From assembly GCA_964034945.1 (NCBI GenBank), contig OZ035963.1, positions 60,981,182 to 61,045,181 on the forward strand: a stretch of DNA of 64,000 nucleotides, in the 5' to 3' direction. The notes beneath the pieces are model-generated. The model had not been told where the DNA came from, made no database searches, and saw only the letters and a list, made by a program, of their open reading frames with translations. Position 1 is the first letter of the stretch. Each line of letters starts with the position of its first letter. This DNA is from Chrysopilus asiliformis. Its lineage: Eukaryota; Arthropoda; Insecta; Diptera; Rhagionidae. The position numbers were made by a program, and so were the translations under genes. Positions 12,025 through 23,694 of the stretch are shown here, one piece after another.

Positions 12025-12605
12025 ATGTTTATTTAGAAAAAAATCCATTTGTATAAAAGATGGAAAAAGGAAGTGCTCCGATTGGATTGGAAATCATATT
12101 CTAAACACATTTCATCTTTATAAATTTTTCGATACGATGCACAGTTTTCGAGAAAACAGGAAAAATGTATTCCATTTGTATGGGAGAGAGGGGGGGAAGT
12201 AGTGGTCCGTTTGGATTTCGATGTATGGATGAGTTGTGTAAAATTTTGTTCTAAACACATTTTACATTCTTAAATTTTTCCATATGACTCACTGTTTTCG
12301 AGAAAATCGCATTAAACTGAATCGTTTGTATCGGGCAGGGGGAAGGAATGGTCCAATTTTTCTCATTCAAGAAGGCTAAGGCGAGAAACGTAACTATACA
12401 AAATTTCAAGTCTCTAGCTCAATCCTTGCGAAAGTTACGGATGGACAGACGGACAGACAGACATACGGACATGCGAAAATCAAAATCTTTTGTCATACCT
12501 AACACCCGGGTGTAGTTCATTTTTGTGTCCGATGATTGGTTCGATGCGTTACAAATGGTATACTAAATCTAATATACTCCTATATAATGTATCATATTGA
12601 GTATA
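12025..12605 (+). repeat. Family-D interspersed repeat, copy 2
   Basis: The longest uninterrupted D copy. It has three internal modules, each with a TTCTAAACACATTT block and a CGATACGATGCAC/ATGACTCAC ... TTTTCGAGAAAA block. These are followed by AAGTCTCTAGCTCAATCC, a GGACAGAC array (12433-12468), ACACCCGGGTGTAGTTCATT and an end TTGAGTATAAAAATCGC. The tandem modules suggest growth by internal duplication. Confidence 0.75.
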
Positions 12606-13414
12606 AAAATCGCAACCTTCATATAATGTTTCATCTTCGTTTGATTGGAAAATTATGATTTCAGAAACCAGGAAAAATTTGTCGCACAGTTCGTGCCAGA
12701 TCAAGCAATTATCTCTTTTCAAATAATTCAGGAATTCTAGAATTCTGTTAAAAAAATGTATAGAACATTTCCTAGTGACACCCAAAGATACTTTACCATC
12801 GCATATTAAAAATTTAGGTCACATTTTAATTAGAAACATATCTCATTCTCCCATATTGTATTGTATATTCGTCATCGTAATAAGATGCGTTTATAAGTGT
12901 AAAGGATTGAATTAGTAATTGGAAACGCAATAAAGCTATTTATAAATATAGGATTATTCGTTTCATGAGAAATCTTACAGCTTTTCCAAAAGCGTGTTAG
13001 AATTTGCAAATTAGGTGCACCAGACTGTAAATCTAATTCAGAAAGTAATTTGCTTGCATGCAACGTTCTTAATATTCGCAAAACCTTCCAAGTAAAAGTA
13101 CGCGGGTGAATCTGATGTCTCGGATTGAATTTCAATTATACGTAATTTTAATAGTAAGGAAATTCTTTTGGAAAAAGCCGAAGGGAATAAAATGTCCAAG
13201 TTTTCTTGAAAATTAAATTTTAGAAAGTCACCCTTTAGATTATTTTGTCACTTTGCCTTCTGGATAAATAGGAAATTCTAAGATAAAAGTTTGTAAATAC
13301 AAACATCAACTGTGTAGAAAAAACAAACTCTGATACAAAACAACGGAACACCAAATTCTACGAGTATGTAGAAAAAAAAAATTTTATTCAGACAAAAACC
13401 AAAAAGAAAAAAAT
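12606..13414. other. Intergenic, no gene recognised
   Basis: A minus-strand frame at 12872-13135 has a fairly balanced amino acid composition but no convincing splice sites. The rest is AT-rich and featureless. Confidence 0.5.
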
Positions 13415-13628
13415 TCAACACGTTGAGTGCCATGTGTACCGCTGGCGGTCAAACGCATATGTAAATTCAGAGCAAAGTATATTCTCCGTCACTATCTTAA
13501 ATAAAATGAATGTTTATTTATGGCACCTAAAAATAGCATTTTTTTTATCCTTTTGGATTTTTTTTTCTGTTTTTTATTTAACTTTACGAAACTTTATTTC
13601 AAATATATGTTGGCACTCAACGTGTTAA
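13415..13628. mobile_element. TTAA-type MITE
   Basis: The inverted ends are 18 to 20 bp (left TCAACACGTTGAGTGCCA, right the complement of TTAACACGTTGAGTGCCA), with TTAA intact on the right (13625-13628) and decayed to TCAA on the left. The interior is AT-rich and 214 bp in total, with no coding capacity. Confidence 0.7.
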
Positions 13629-13629
13629 G

Positions 13630-13960
13630 AACTATATGCCGCAGGCAAAATTTTTTAAAACAGAATGCAACGCAGTGAATTAAATTAAGGCATGCACTGC
13701 CTCAAGCGAAAATTAAAACAAATAATCGCAACGGAAATTGTGAAAATACCAATAAAAAGAAATGCGCCGCAGTCAAAACCTTTTAAGATAAACACGCAAC
13801 TCCTAGCCGAAGTAGGGAATCCTTGAATAAGTGATCATTTTGTCCACTGTTTGATTAATTTTACTACTAAACTGAAAAATCCGGGATAGAAGTTTAGTTT
13901 TCGGGACGCCGTTTAGGGACGCCGGGACAACGGACCTAAAAAAGGCTTATAATTTTGTAA
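13630..13960. repeat. Family-B repeat debris
   Basis: Contains B cores ATATGCCGCAGGCAAAA (13634) and AATGCGCCGCAGTCAAAA (13761), then CTCCTAGCCGAAGTAGGGAA and AGTTTAGTTTTCGGGACGCC. The last two blocks recur at 57900-58040 and 20360-20400, so they belong to the same repeat family. Confidence 0.6.
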
Positions 13961-14467
13961 GAGGAGAAGGGGAGAAAGGGTGGGGGTTATAAAAATCGGG
14001 CTAAAAAGCACCCCCGGATGCCGAATAAAAAAATTTCGAAGTCGATTTCAGCCGGAGGTTAACAGAAGTTGTAGTTTTGCTCATATGGCGCATTTTTTTG
14101 CAATATTTTTATCTAGGGTTCATTTATTCAAAAAAATTTACCTGCGGAGCATTTTACCTCTGCTTTTTTCACAATTTCATAACATTGAAAACGTGAAAAA
14201 GCACAAAACTGAGATTTCTCAACTGTTCCAGAATATAGTTGTTTGCGGGATAAGTAAATTTCTAATCTGTCCAGAAAGGATTTTCCCTTGTTAAAGGTGA
14301 ACATTTTTTTTTATTGTTGAACGCCACCCAAAATTTTAATAGAATACAAGATCCCAAGAAGGTAAATTCTTTTGAATTTCAAAAACGTATCTAATTAGCA
14401 CGAAAAAAAAATCGTAAAAGAAAACTGAGAAGTGTTTCCCGAAGGTCTAATATTAATACGCATATAC

Positions 14468-14648
14468 CCACAATCTTATATTCTTTATCCAGATGAATGT
14501 GAAAGATTCCGCCGAAGAGTGAACGGGACGATATTTAGATGTTGATGTCGGTGGCATTTCGAAGTTCAACCCTTCCACAAAATTACTTAAATTTGGGAAA
14601 CGTACAGCAAAAAGCGGCGGATACGGTGTGGCCTGTTTAGTATTCACG
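14468..14648 (-). CDS. Candidate internal exon, unknown product
   Basis: On the minus strand a pyrimidine-biased stretch ending in CTATCAG (AG at 14650-14649) is followed by 181 nt open in one frame and then GTATATG as a possible donor. The peptide is rich in Pro, Phe and Ser (ATPYPPLFAVRFPNLSNF, then NFEMPPTSTSKYRPV), unlike the Lys/Asn/Phe-rich chance frames around it. Entering phase is 2 and leaving phase 0. I cannot name a family; a faint resemblance to insect multicopper oxidase segments is too weak to use. No partner exon was found. Confidence 0.25.
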
Positions 14649-15154
14649 CTGATAGTAACAAAAATTAATTTAAATGAAACATCTTAATTTAATGTTCCAC
14701 TGATAAGGAAATTCATTTTCGCAAAGGGTTGTTGCTGTTGCTTAGCTGAATTTTATACATTCATACCACTCATTGTAGCCCATTTTAATTTTATGTCTTC
14801 ATCATCTTAAAGTATTCTTCTTCTTCGTCTACACATCTTTTAGTTAAATTTTCCAGTTTTTATTTAATTTTTGGTTCGACTTGAATTCATCTTCCCGAAT
14901 ACGAAATTGTGCTTTTCAATGTAGAGAGATTGGCAGAAAGTGTAATATGGAAAATCTAAAGGGTTGAAAGTTTTCAGTTCACTATAATTTCACTACTATC
15001 TATATTGTGTTATCTATAAATGTAATCGTTTAACATGATGAGTGTTGAATATTTTCAAGTTTGATGTTAGTGTAACTATCCTGGCATTTCACAAATTTAA
15101 CACTGAAATCATTGTCTGTATTCCCTTTTCATTAAATACGCGTAGGTAATTTAT

Positions 15155-15502
15155 TTAACAACATAACAAACTTCTTGTCATCTTATCATTTTTGGATGTT
15201 TTATTTTCTCGAATTTCGTATACATTAGTCTGTAAATTCTTCGGCATGTGTTCAACTGTTTCTAATACTTTTTCTTGAGTTTCGCACTGATAACAACAAA
15301 AATGAACAACTCCCCGGCTAAAAGTCCTTATCTCCATACTTCTGATGCGTCTCCTTCGTTTATCACGGATAGGTGGAAAACCTTCTACCCCTGCTTCAAT
15401 TGAACAGCAGTCGTCCTTGGGATATACAATAATTAAGTTGTTTTCATAGGAGATACAAATTTTACCTACGTCTTGCCGCGGTGTATGTTTTATGTACGCG
15501 CA
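15155..15502 (-). CDS. Candidate terminal exon, unknown Cys/Arg-rich product
   Basis: The minus strand is open for 115 codons from 15502 down to a TAA at 15157-15155, in a region with better GC content than its neighbours. An AATAAA overlaps the stop codon. An internal ATG lies at residue 56, but the open block extends well upstream with coding-like sequence (KICISYENNLIIVYPKDDCC). Visible features are a basic run RDKRRRRIR (about residues 46-54), a CCYQC cluster (69-73) and a terminal LLCC. A 3' splice site is not obvious; the nearest pyrimidine-rich stretch lies just beyond the upstream TGA at 15505. I recognise no family. It could be the last exon of a real gene or a decayed one. Confidence 0.4.
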   Translation of the reverse strand, partial: CAYIKHTPRQDVGKICISYENNLIIVYPKDDCCSIEAGVEGFPPIRDKRRRRIRSMEIRTFSRGVVHFCCYQCETQEKVLETVEHMPKNLQTNVYEIRENKTSKNDKMTRSLLCC

Positions 15503-15840
15503 TCAAATTCAGGAACACACAAAGAAAGCTGCTTTAAATATGGATTCCTGGTTAGGGAAGGCATTACAGCATTATACATGGTTAAATTGGTTTACAATGC
15601 TGATAACTTAATGTGTTGATTTTAATGACTTTATTACTTGTTCCAAATTAGAATTACTTATGCATAACGTAATTTTCTAAAATCAAATAATAATCACTTT
15701 AATATAGCAAATGGAAATGTACGAAGATTACGTGAATAATTCAAAACATAATTCATATTCAGTATTATTGTAAAATCGATTTAATTGCTTTTAATTGCGT
15801 TCATTACAATGGATTTTGTCAGTTTGGTTAAAAACCGTGG

Positions 15841-15910
15841 AGGGCAGCGTGGCTTAGTGGGTAAAGCGTTGACCTCTGGCCCACAGGGCTGTGGGTGGAT
15901 TCACGTGCTA
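15841..15910 (+). repeat. tRNA-like sequence, probably SINE head
   Basis: GGCAGCGTGGCTTAGTGGG then TAAAGCG resembles a tRNA 5' half with a pol III A box. GTGGGTGGATTCACG is a degraded B box at about the right distance, and an A-rich tail follows (15913-15935). The middle forms a CCCACAG/CTGTGGG hairpin instead of a normal anticodon arm, and the 3' acceptor strand does not pair cleanly. It is therefore more likely a tRNA-derived SINE fragment or tRNA pseudogene than a working tRNA. Confidence 0.4.
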
Positions 15911-15934
15911 TCAAAAAATGAAAATTAAAAAAAA

Positions 15935-17330
15935 AATGTTTGACAAAACTTTTCACAACCTACTAGTACTGTAAAATTATTGAAATTCCACCATTCTTTT
16001 TTGACAAGGTCTAGGATTTTCACATTAAAACAGATTTGGAAGCGCAAACACTTCACACGTAAACATTTTCATTTCAATTTTCATAGAACGCGAATCGACA
16101 CACTGGTTATCCGAGACAAAGACCGGTCATTTCAAGTCCATGCTGTAAAATCTCAATCCACAGTTCGTAAGTCAAGTAAAATTGTAGGTGCGGTTGCAGA
16201 GAACAAATTTCAACGTAACCCTAATTTAAACAAGTCAAGGGACTGCCCAAAAACACGTCTCGTTAATTGTAATATTTCCAGACCTCCTCCTTTCCACCCT
16301 CTTCCCCCTTAATTTTTTTTTTGCAATTTTTTATTTTCCAACTCAAATAGCATTTTATACAACCGTATTTACATATTTCGTCACCATACAAATCGCGGCG
16401 ACAAGCAATTTTTGTCAGAGGCACATTGGCGTTATACGAAAGAAATGCCCAACAACACCCATAGTGGGGAACACTTTTCAGTGGTTTGCCACGCCGCAGG
16501 AACGCGATTTTGATGCTGCCATTTCACAAAAAAGACGCCCTCATTACCTAACCAAATTAGCTGCTTCAAGCTTTAGCTCACGGGTACGCATCATCACACA
16601 ATTCTTTGAGCGGAGTTTTCTATCTCCCTCGAATGCTTACATAGCTTACCGACCGAACAGAGATGAACAAATAATAACGTAAACAGAAAACCAACAAGAA
16701 AAATTTAATGGAGATAGATTAATGGAAATTTTCTTTTGTAGTATTATTTTATAATGGCATGTCGTGATTTTAGTTGCAACTAAAAATTTTCGACAATATT
16801 GGATCTGAAATTTAAACAGATTTTAATGGGTCATCAAATTATTTTGTTTTTAACGAAAAATTTCTTTAATTTTATTCTACCGATCAAATTTATTTTTTCT
16901 TTTGCAATGAAATTTTGATGCCAATAAAATCGTACTGCTTCAAAAATGTCTCCTATCTATTTTTATGGAATTTTCTTCAGGTTTTAGCCTAAAATAAGAT
17001 ATTTGATTCTCGAAGCGAAATCGTTTGCATCAAATGTCAATGGGGAATATGGCGGCTGAAAGCATCAACTTGGTTACGAAATAAGTGTTTCGGAAACGTT
17101 TCTTTGTAACCTGTAAAAGCAAAGTTGAGAGTAGGTTTCAGTGCACCTTACTACAGACCGAAAGGTTTCATTGGTGTTACAAGACAACCATTTTCAGTAC
17201 GTAGCGAATAAGTTTCAAAATAGCAGTTTCACATACGTTACTTGGTAACTAGTTACATAGTAACCAATATGTACCCAATTTTGCCAAGCTCGTGAAGTCA
17301 CATTGTAACCACGGTTACAAATTGTTCCTT
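15935..17330. other. Intergenic, weak coding hints only
   Basis: A plus-strand frame at 15980-16312 contains a possible 80-nt exon at 16087-16166 (CATAG acceptor, GTAAGT donor), but nothing recognisable is encoded. 16464-16682 is another unexplained frame. 16980-17330 is unique-looking DNA with several GGTTAC/GTAACC motifs. Confidence 0.4.
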
Positions 17331-17435
17331 GGGAAGGTTCCATGATTGCAAGTTCCAAGGTTCCAAGGTTTCAAACTTCCAAAGTTTCAAAGTTCAAAAC
17401 TTCCAAGTCCAAATTTGAAGTTTTAAGTTCCAGAA
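17331..17435. repeat. Degenerate short tandem repeat, GTTCCAAG type
   Basis: Repeated AAGTTCCAAGGTTCCAAGG and TTTCAAACTTCCAAAG motifs with a roughly 8-bp rhythm, moderately diverged. Confidence 0.6.
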
Positions 17436-17500
17436 TCGCCATCACACTACGCAGGCCATCCTTCCCCTTTAACGTGTGACGTATTTTATGGCCAAATCCA
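17436..17500. mobile_element. Family-E MITE fragment
   Basis: CGCCATCACACTACGCAGG followed by CCCCTTTAACGTGTGACG and TATTTTATGG is the right third of a family-E MITE. Confidence 0.55.
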
Positions 17501-19137
17501 AGGCCTAATTTAGCTATTGTGGGGAAAACCTAACAAATGTTACAAATTATACAATATTATTGTTTTCAATTTATATAAATTTGGTGGCTTTCAGACCTCG
17601 AATATCGGAAAGAAGATTTTCGTTAACCAGCCTTCTTTGGAGTGGCAATTTTTTTGCGGTGACGAGGGGATAGATAATTGAACTAATACTACTGATGTGA
17701 AAAAAGTTTTTAAAAAATCACTGGTGACCTCATTTAAAATTTTCACATGAATTTTAATTACGAAATTAGCAGCAAAGCCACTCCTGTTTTTTCCCTTTGT
17801 TTTTTGTCCATTTTATTCAAATACCGCCGAAGAAGAGTGAAAAAAAAAATCATTTGATAGAAGTCCATCAGGTGGAGCAGGAAACGACGCCCAAGGCATA
17901 GAAAGGCCGGAAATCAAGAAATCTTATCCTAACAAATCTAATTACAGCGAAAAGTCAAGACCTTTTACACAGTTTTCTTATCATTAACCAATGTCGAGTA
18001 TTATATGTACATCAACAAGTTGATTCATTTTGTTTGTAGGTCACGTGCCAAATCGAACTCATGATACAAATTAATGAAGTTTTCCTATCTTGTTTGCGTA
18101 AGTATTTATCCATTTATTTATATATACGAGTAGATTCGCAATTCTGGAAATTCTTCTACTCCTTCAACCGTAAGTTTCACCGTCGTAGACATCAACAATT
18201 TCTTCTCCTTTTTTAATCTAACTGCCGAACATTGAAAATCGTACCTTTAATCCTTGTATTTAGAGAGGTTTTTACACATTTATATGTAGCTTTTTGGTCC
18301 ATCTTACCTACACTTTTGCTCACTCAGATAAAAATACTTTTGCTGAGACTTTAATATTTTTGAACTTATAGATAGTCTATATAGGATATTTGAACAAGAC
18401 TTGCATAAAAGAAAATGTGATTTCCAAGCGACTAGTCTCTTCATTAATACCATTAATCACAGAGTCCTTTAACGTGAATTAATACAGCAGAAAAATAACA
18501 AGACAGATGGATGGCTTTTCACATTAGAAACGTCGGACAATTACTAATAGGTTTATATTTATAGAAAGACTAGTCGTAAAATATTTTTGTTAATGTCTCA
18601 AAATATTGTTGGACGTGCTCGAATTAAATTACACAAACGAGTGTCGAAAATTATTTGATTAAGGATTTCGAAGATTAATCAATTTTTTATCGGGAAGGGA
18701 CATTTATTTTTAAATCTATTTTCATCAAAAAAAATTTCAATAACAGATGGTACATTGTTGCAATTAAAATTGGGGGAGATTTTCCATCTCGTTTTGATAT
18801 TGAAGAAAATGTGAAAAAGATATCAAACTAATCAAATGTTTTAGATATCAGGAAAAAATTACGAAATCTTACAGTTTTAATGTGTAAAAATGTGAAATTT
18901 AAACAAGAGAAAATGTACAATTTCCCAGCGGTATCATTAAATATTCTTCAGGACAAGATATCAAATTTGTAAAGGAAGTTTTTTTCAATCGTATATTTGG
19001 GAAGGGAGATAGAGTATTCCAATTGAATTTTGCTGTATGGAAGAACTATGTAAAGTTATATTCGGAAGATATTTTATCTTCATTTCATTTGTATGGAGGA
19101 GAAGGACGCAAATATTTGTAGCTTCCGAGAAACTCCT
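17501..19137. other. Intergenic with a family-D remnant
   Basis: No gene seen. 18940-19095 resembles one module of family D (ATTCCAATTGAATTTTGCTG and TATGGAAGAACTATGTAAAG). Confidence 0.5.
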
Positions 19138-19363
19138 TTAAGCCGGCCATACATTATTAGACTTGTTCTAAAACCATGTTTTACAACTTGTTGTTGCGGA
19201 GGCAAAATCATCAGGGTTTTGATTTTTGTTGAACCTAAAATTTTCTACTACAACCGGCCCATACACGATCCAACATTGCCTACAACCGGCCCATACACGA
19301 TCCAACATTGCCTACAACCGAACCAAGTTGTACAACAAGTCTCATAATGTATGGCCGGCTTAA
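19138..19363. mobile_element. TTAA-flanked MITE with internal 32-bp duplication
   Basis: TTAA at both ends (19138-19141, 19360-19363) encloses inverted ends GCCGGCCATACATTAT / ATAATGTATGGCCGGC, continuing into AGACTTGTT / AACAAGTCT. A 32-bp segment containing AACCGGCCCATACACGATCC is tandemly repeated (19250-19281, 19282-19313). The minus-strand 124-codon frame at 19248-19622 straddles this element and the next and is not a gene. Confidence 0.7.
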
Positions 19364-19520
19364 TGGACAATTCTAAAATGCGACGCACACTAATGCGAGG
19401 GGGGGAGTGGGCGGGAGGTGGGTTTAGAGCGTGGGGTGGAATAAAAAGTCGTGCAAAAACCTGACGAAGAGAAGGGAGTTCAAAAATTCGAAAATTGCCG
19501 TCAAGTATTTTATGGACAGA
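19364..19520. mobile_element. Family-E MITE, diverged
   Basis: Abuts the preceding element. Begins ATGGACAATTCTAAAATGCG, has a G-rich interior and ends TCAAGTATTTTATGGACAG. Both ends are recognisable versions of the E repeat. Confidence 0.6.
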
Positions 19521-19604
19521 CGTTTGACATGAGCAAGAATCACAAAATAGAATCCAGGCCAATAGAATCCAATGATAAAATATGCTCCTCGCGTAATTTT
19601 TTTT

Positions 19605-19800
19605 AAACAGAATGCGCCGCACTGGTAATATAAAAACCTACATAGCTAGAAGCAAAAAGGCACACAAATCTTCGGGCTGTTCCACAGATTATAAATAAGG
19701 GATACTAAAATTGTGCAAACAAAAAAAAGGCACCGCAGGCGAAAATTTTTATAAATGTGCGCCTGAGGTAATAATTTGTTGGAAAAGTACGCCCCAGGGG
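19605..19800. repeat. Family-B unit array
   Basis: Successive ~30-bp units: AATGCGCCGCACTGG (19611), GGCACCGCAGGCGAAAATTT (19729), TGTGCGCCTGAGGTAATAAT (19756) and TACGCCCCAGGG (19789). They are separated by AT-rich spacers. Confidence 0.65.
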
Positions 19801-20344
19801 GGAGAAATATGATTTACAGCAACTCTCATTTGTTATGTGGATTATTTTAGTGGACGTTTTTCTACCATTTGATAAATTATAGCAGTAAAGGCCGCCCTCC
19901 ATTACCATGACTTCGGCAACTGCAAAAAAATAGAGACACATTTATGTGAAGATACGTTGACGAGAAAGGGAGATAAGAATCAACTGCAAAAATTTGTCGG
20001 CAACTGCAAGAATAATTTCCCCTGTTTTTTATGGCGATTTTATGGCGATTTCTACTACAATCACACATTGTCCCTGTAAGTGAATAGTAAGCACGGACAC
20101 ATTCAAACTGTTATTATAGCGTGATGTCATTTTTCTCCTTCGCATGCATAGTCAAAAGCTTTGTTACCATGCCAATTTGAACAATATATTCATAGCATAA
20201 GGTTTGATATGATTGCTATAAAATTGTAAAACTGGAAGGGATAGCGTTTAACTTGTATTCAGTCATTCCTTTTTAGATCTACATAAGTCTATCTTGCTCT
20301 AGTTTTCTGCATTTTTTTGCAGTTACAGAAGTCATGGTAATGGA

Positions 20345-20440
20345 GGAAAGCCTTAAATCGAAAATTCTGGGAAAGAAGTTTAGTTTTCGTGACTCCGGGA
20401 TTGATTCTGGGACGTATGGTCACCCTATGGATGGCATGTA
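20345..20440. repeat. Family-B end segment
   Basis: AAGAAGTTTAGTTTTCGTGA then CTCCGGGATTGATTCTGGGA and ACGTATGGTCACCCTATGG. The first block matches 13895-13915 and the GGTCACCCTA end matches 30040-30049 and, inverted, 57526-57538. Confidence 0.6.
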
Positions 20441-22339
20441 TCTGCTACTAAAAGTGGATCTTATTTAGTGGCAGATACGTGGCATTCACCAAAAGTGATA
20501 GTCGGGCAGAGTACAAAAATGTAAATAAATATTTTGTTACGAGTCCTGCCAAAGCACCGAAAAAATAATTGAAAGTCCTAATTGGGCACTAACGTTTTTG
20601 ATGCCTCCAAAAGGTCGAATTTAGAGTCTTGTAAAAATTCAGTATAACATATAAAACCTTTTTTTTTACAAAAATATCTTTCGAAAGAGGATATTTTGGA
20701 GGATCATTCAATATGGTAAATTATGATTTCACACGAAAATTCGAATATTTAGACCCTTCAACACGTGCAGGAGCAATCAACCACTTATACTTTTACTGAT
20801 GGTCATATTTTCAATGAAAGTCTATTGACCTCGATGTGTTTTCTCTATTGATCTTAAAAATCCTAGAAGCGACAGCCAAACTTTACGATGAGGGTATTCT
20901 TTACAGAATGGACTACATATATACGAATAAAAGTTGCAAACTCAGGTTTGTGATTTTAGAATATATTTTTTTATTCGATAACCATTAGAAGGAGGAACTG
21001 TTCAAAGTCTATTGAGGACTATAACTATGAAGATTGAATGAATTTCCCACAAGGAAGCGGCGTTGCGGAGTTCACCAGCAAATATTCATGACATGATAAG
21101 CCAACCATCTGAACAACATGAAAATTTTGTGAAGAAATTGAAAATCCATAGCACGTATCCAAAGTCAAATTTGGACCATTTAAAGCCATAGCCTGTATTA
21201 TCGCATATATTTATAGAAATGTATGACCAGAAATTTAAATGTTTGCATGAGCCAACCAGCCATCCAGACAGCTATGCCAACAAATACATACGTGAAATAC
21301 ATGAACGGATATGAAATTTAAAGTTTGAGACCGTTTAAAGATAGACAAGTACGGGCTGTATATGAGAGCCTATTGCCATACGTGACTCCGAAGTCAAATT
21401 GAACCCAAAAAGGATTTCCACCCATTACGATACAAAGTCTGGATCTGATATTTTGGTAAGCAATGCAGTCAGGCACCAGCTCTCTAACTCACCACAGGAG
21501 CAGTTCTGGCTATGAAACGAAAGATGATTCTGATGTGATAGGACCTAAAACGGAAGAAGCACAATATGTAGCTTCATGATTTCTTGATCAAAATATTCTA
21601 ACGAATATTAAGAGATAAACTTTCAAATGGTTTTCAGATTAAATTGCGTAACCATTCGAAATGATATTTACATAAATTTCTCAATACTTTTACACATATA
21701 CACTGCCTGGGAAGAATATCTCGAAGATTTATACGAGAGTATCTTTGATTTCATATGAAAGATTGAATTTGGGTTAAGGGAAAATTTCAGTTCGACAGTA
21801 TGAGAAAACAATTCAATAAAAATTGATTATTTTTCAATGTTTTCAATGTTGAAAAATAAACAAATTTTAGTACATAATAAGAAAAACAATATTTTTCAAT
21901 GCATTTGCCTCAAACTTGAAATATAAAATACAACCAAAATGAATCAAAATCAACAATAATTTTATTAAACAAAAATGTTATTTGAATGAAATCGGAATGG
22001 ATCTGGAATACGAGTCCGCAAGGAAAAAGTGTATTCAAATATGGAAAAGAATATCCCTCGGGATATTTAATACAGAACTCTAGTATAAAGATAATAAGAT
22101 AAAAATATTACTTGGAAGGAATGGCAGAAAGAATTGTTTTAAATATTTTAAAAAAGGATATTTGCAGAATTTAATGCTTACAAACAGAAATATAAAAGTT
22201 TTGTACACAATATTAAAGAGTAAAACTCGTTTCGAATTTAATGTCTATAACTTAAATAAAGTATGTTTAAAAAAAAATAAAATAAAGCATTTTTTTAATT
22301 AAATTCTAATTTTAGGTTTTTCGGATGTACTCTTCTACC
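20441..22339. other. Intergenic, no gene recognised
   Basis: No long frame on either strand. 20900-21600 is somewhat richer in GC and contains loosely repeated GAAGTCAAATT / CCAAAGTCAAATT motifs, but nothing that can be named. Confidence 0.5.
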
Positions 22340-22379
22340 CTCGTCACACTTTTTCACGATTTTTATACTCTATATGATA

Positions 22380-22830
22380 CTAGCTTGCATACCCGTCGTT
22401 GCCGGGTTACGTTTTTTCAATTTTTTTTTATGATGGTCTATGTTGGAGCTAAACTTCAGGCCAATCGGCTCGGTAGTTTCCCCGCGAAAGGGTAACATAG
22501 AAGAAGAGCTAAGTTTCGAGATCACTTTACCCCCTCCCCTTACTCTCCCACCTCTCGGACTATTTTTTTAATGGGTCTATGTTGGGGCTGGACCCCCGAC
22601 GAACATTTATGCCAAATTTCAGATCAATCGATTCAGTAGTTTCCCAGCGAAAGAGTAACATAGCGCAAAAAGTAAGCTTCGAAATCACTTTACCCCCACC
22701 CCTTACTCCCCCCACCCCTCGCGCTACTTTTCCGTATGCCTATGTTGAAACCAGAACTACCATAGACACTCATGCCAAATTTCAAGTCAATCGGTTCAGC
22801 CGTTTTTGCGTGAAAGAGGAACAGACAGAC

Positions 22831-22871
<41 letters not shown>

Positions 22872-22895
22872 CCAACTCATTTTTATATATTAGTA
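22380..22895 (+). repeat. Family-C repeat, copy 2, nested in D
   Basis: Starts CTAGCTTGCATACCCGTCG, carries the same two internal modules as copy 1 plus a third ending CGGTTCAGCCGTTTTTGCG. It then has a GACA/GATA microsatellite (22821-22870) and an end CTCATTTTTATATATTAGTA. This order (conserved 5' block, GACA array, short conserved 3' block) is that of microsatellite-associated interspersed elements. Confidence 0.75.
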
Positions 22896-23448
22896 TGAAG
22901 TATGATATGATATGATTAGTATGATATCATATGGAAATATATTATATTTGGTATACCGTTTTTAGCGCATCGAACCAATCATGGGATACAAATATGAACT
23001 ACTCCAGGGTGTTAGGGATGACAAAAGATGTTGATTTCCGCATGCCCGTTCATCTGTCCGTCCGTGAACGCCATAATTTTCGAAAGGATTGAGCTAAAGA
23101 TTTGAAATTTCGTACAGCTACGTTTCTCATGAATGGCTAGGCTATGTTCTTGAATGGCAAAATCTAACGAATCATTCCCCCCTCCCCCAGACAAACGAAA
23201 CAGTGTTTTGCAATTTTCTTGAAAATTTTCTTGAAAGTCATATTGAAAAATTTGTGAAGGTAAAATGTGTTTAGAATAGGATTTTACGTAACTTATTCAT
23301 ACATCAAAACTGAATCGGACCACTGTATCCATCCTCTCCCATACAAATGGAATACTGTTTTCCTGTTTTCTCGAAAACTGCGCATCGTATCGAAAAATTT
23401 ATAAAGATGAAATGTGTTTAGAATATGATTTTACATAACTTATCTATA

Positions 23449-23694
23449 CAGTAATCCCTCCAACTTCGCGGTAGATACGTTCCACAAAAAGATCGCGCAA
23501 ATTGAAACCGCGCACTGTAAACCCTACTTTGTATGAACTTTTGGGATTAGAAACATGTTTTTTTGAGCGAAAATTATAAAAAACCGCGCAGCTGCGAAAT
23601 TTTTACCGCGCAGTTCGAAATTTTGGTATTAAAAACTTAACCACGCAGTTGCGAAATCGCGCAGTTAAAATCCGCGCAGTTGAAGGGATTACTG
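23449..23694. mobile_element. 246-bp TA-flanked MITE (pogo/Tigger-like ends)
   Basis: TA at 23447-23448 and 23695-23696. Inverted ends CAGTAATCCCTCCAACTTCG / CAACTTCAA...: the right end reads GTTGAAGGGATTACTG. The interior repeats CCGCGCAGTTGCGAAAT-like motifs. Ends beginning CAGT with ATCCCTC resemble those of pogo/Tigger elements; this placement is inference. Confidence 0.7.

Noticed and set aside
12872..13135. 87-codon minus-strand frame with balanced composition
   Set aside because: No convincing splice sites or domain; could not be told from chance.
16087..16166. Possible 80-nt exon with a GTAAGT donor
   Set aside because: Short, asymmetric phases, no recognisable peptide, and the surrounding frame reads through it equally well.
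16464..16682. 72-codon frame near a CGCCGCAGG match
   Set aside because: The core match is isolated, the frame lacks support, and it reads as ordinary non-coding DNA.
19248..19622. 124-codon minus-strand frame
   Set aside because: Runs across the junction of two unrelated MITEs.
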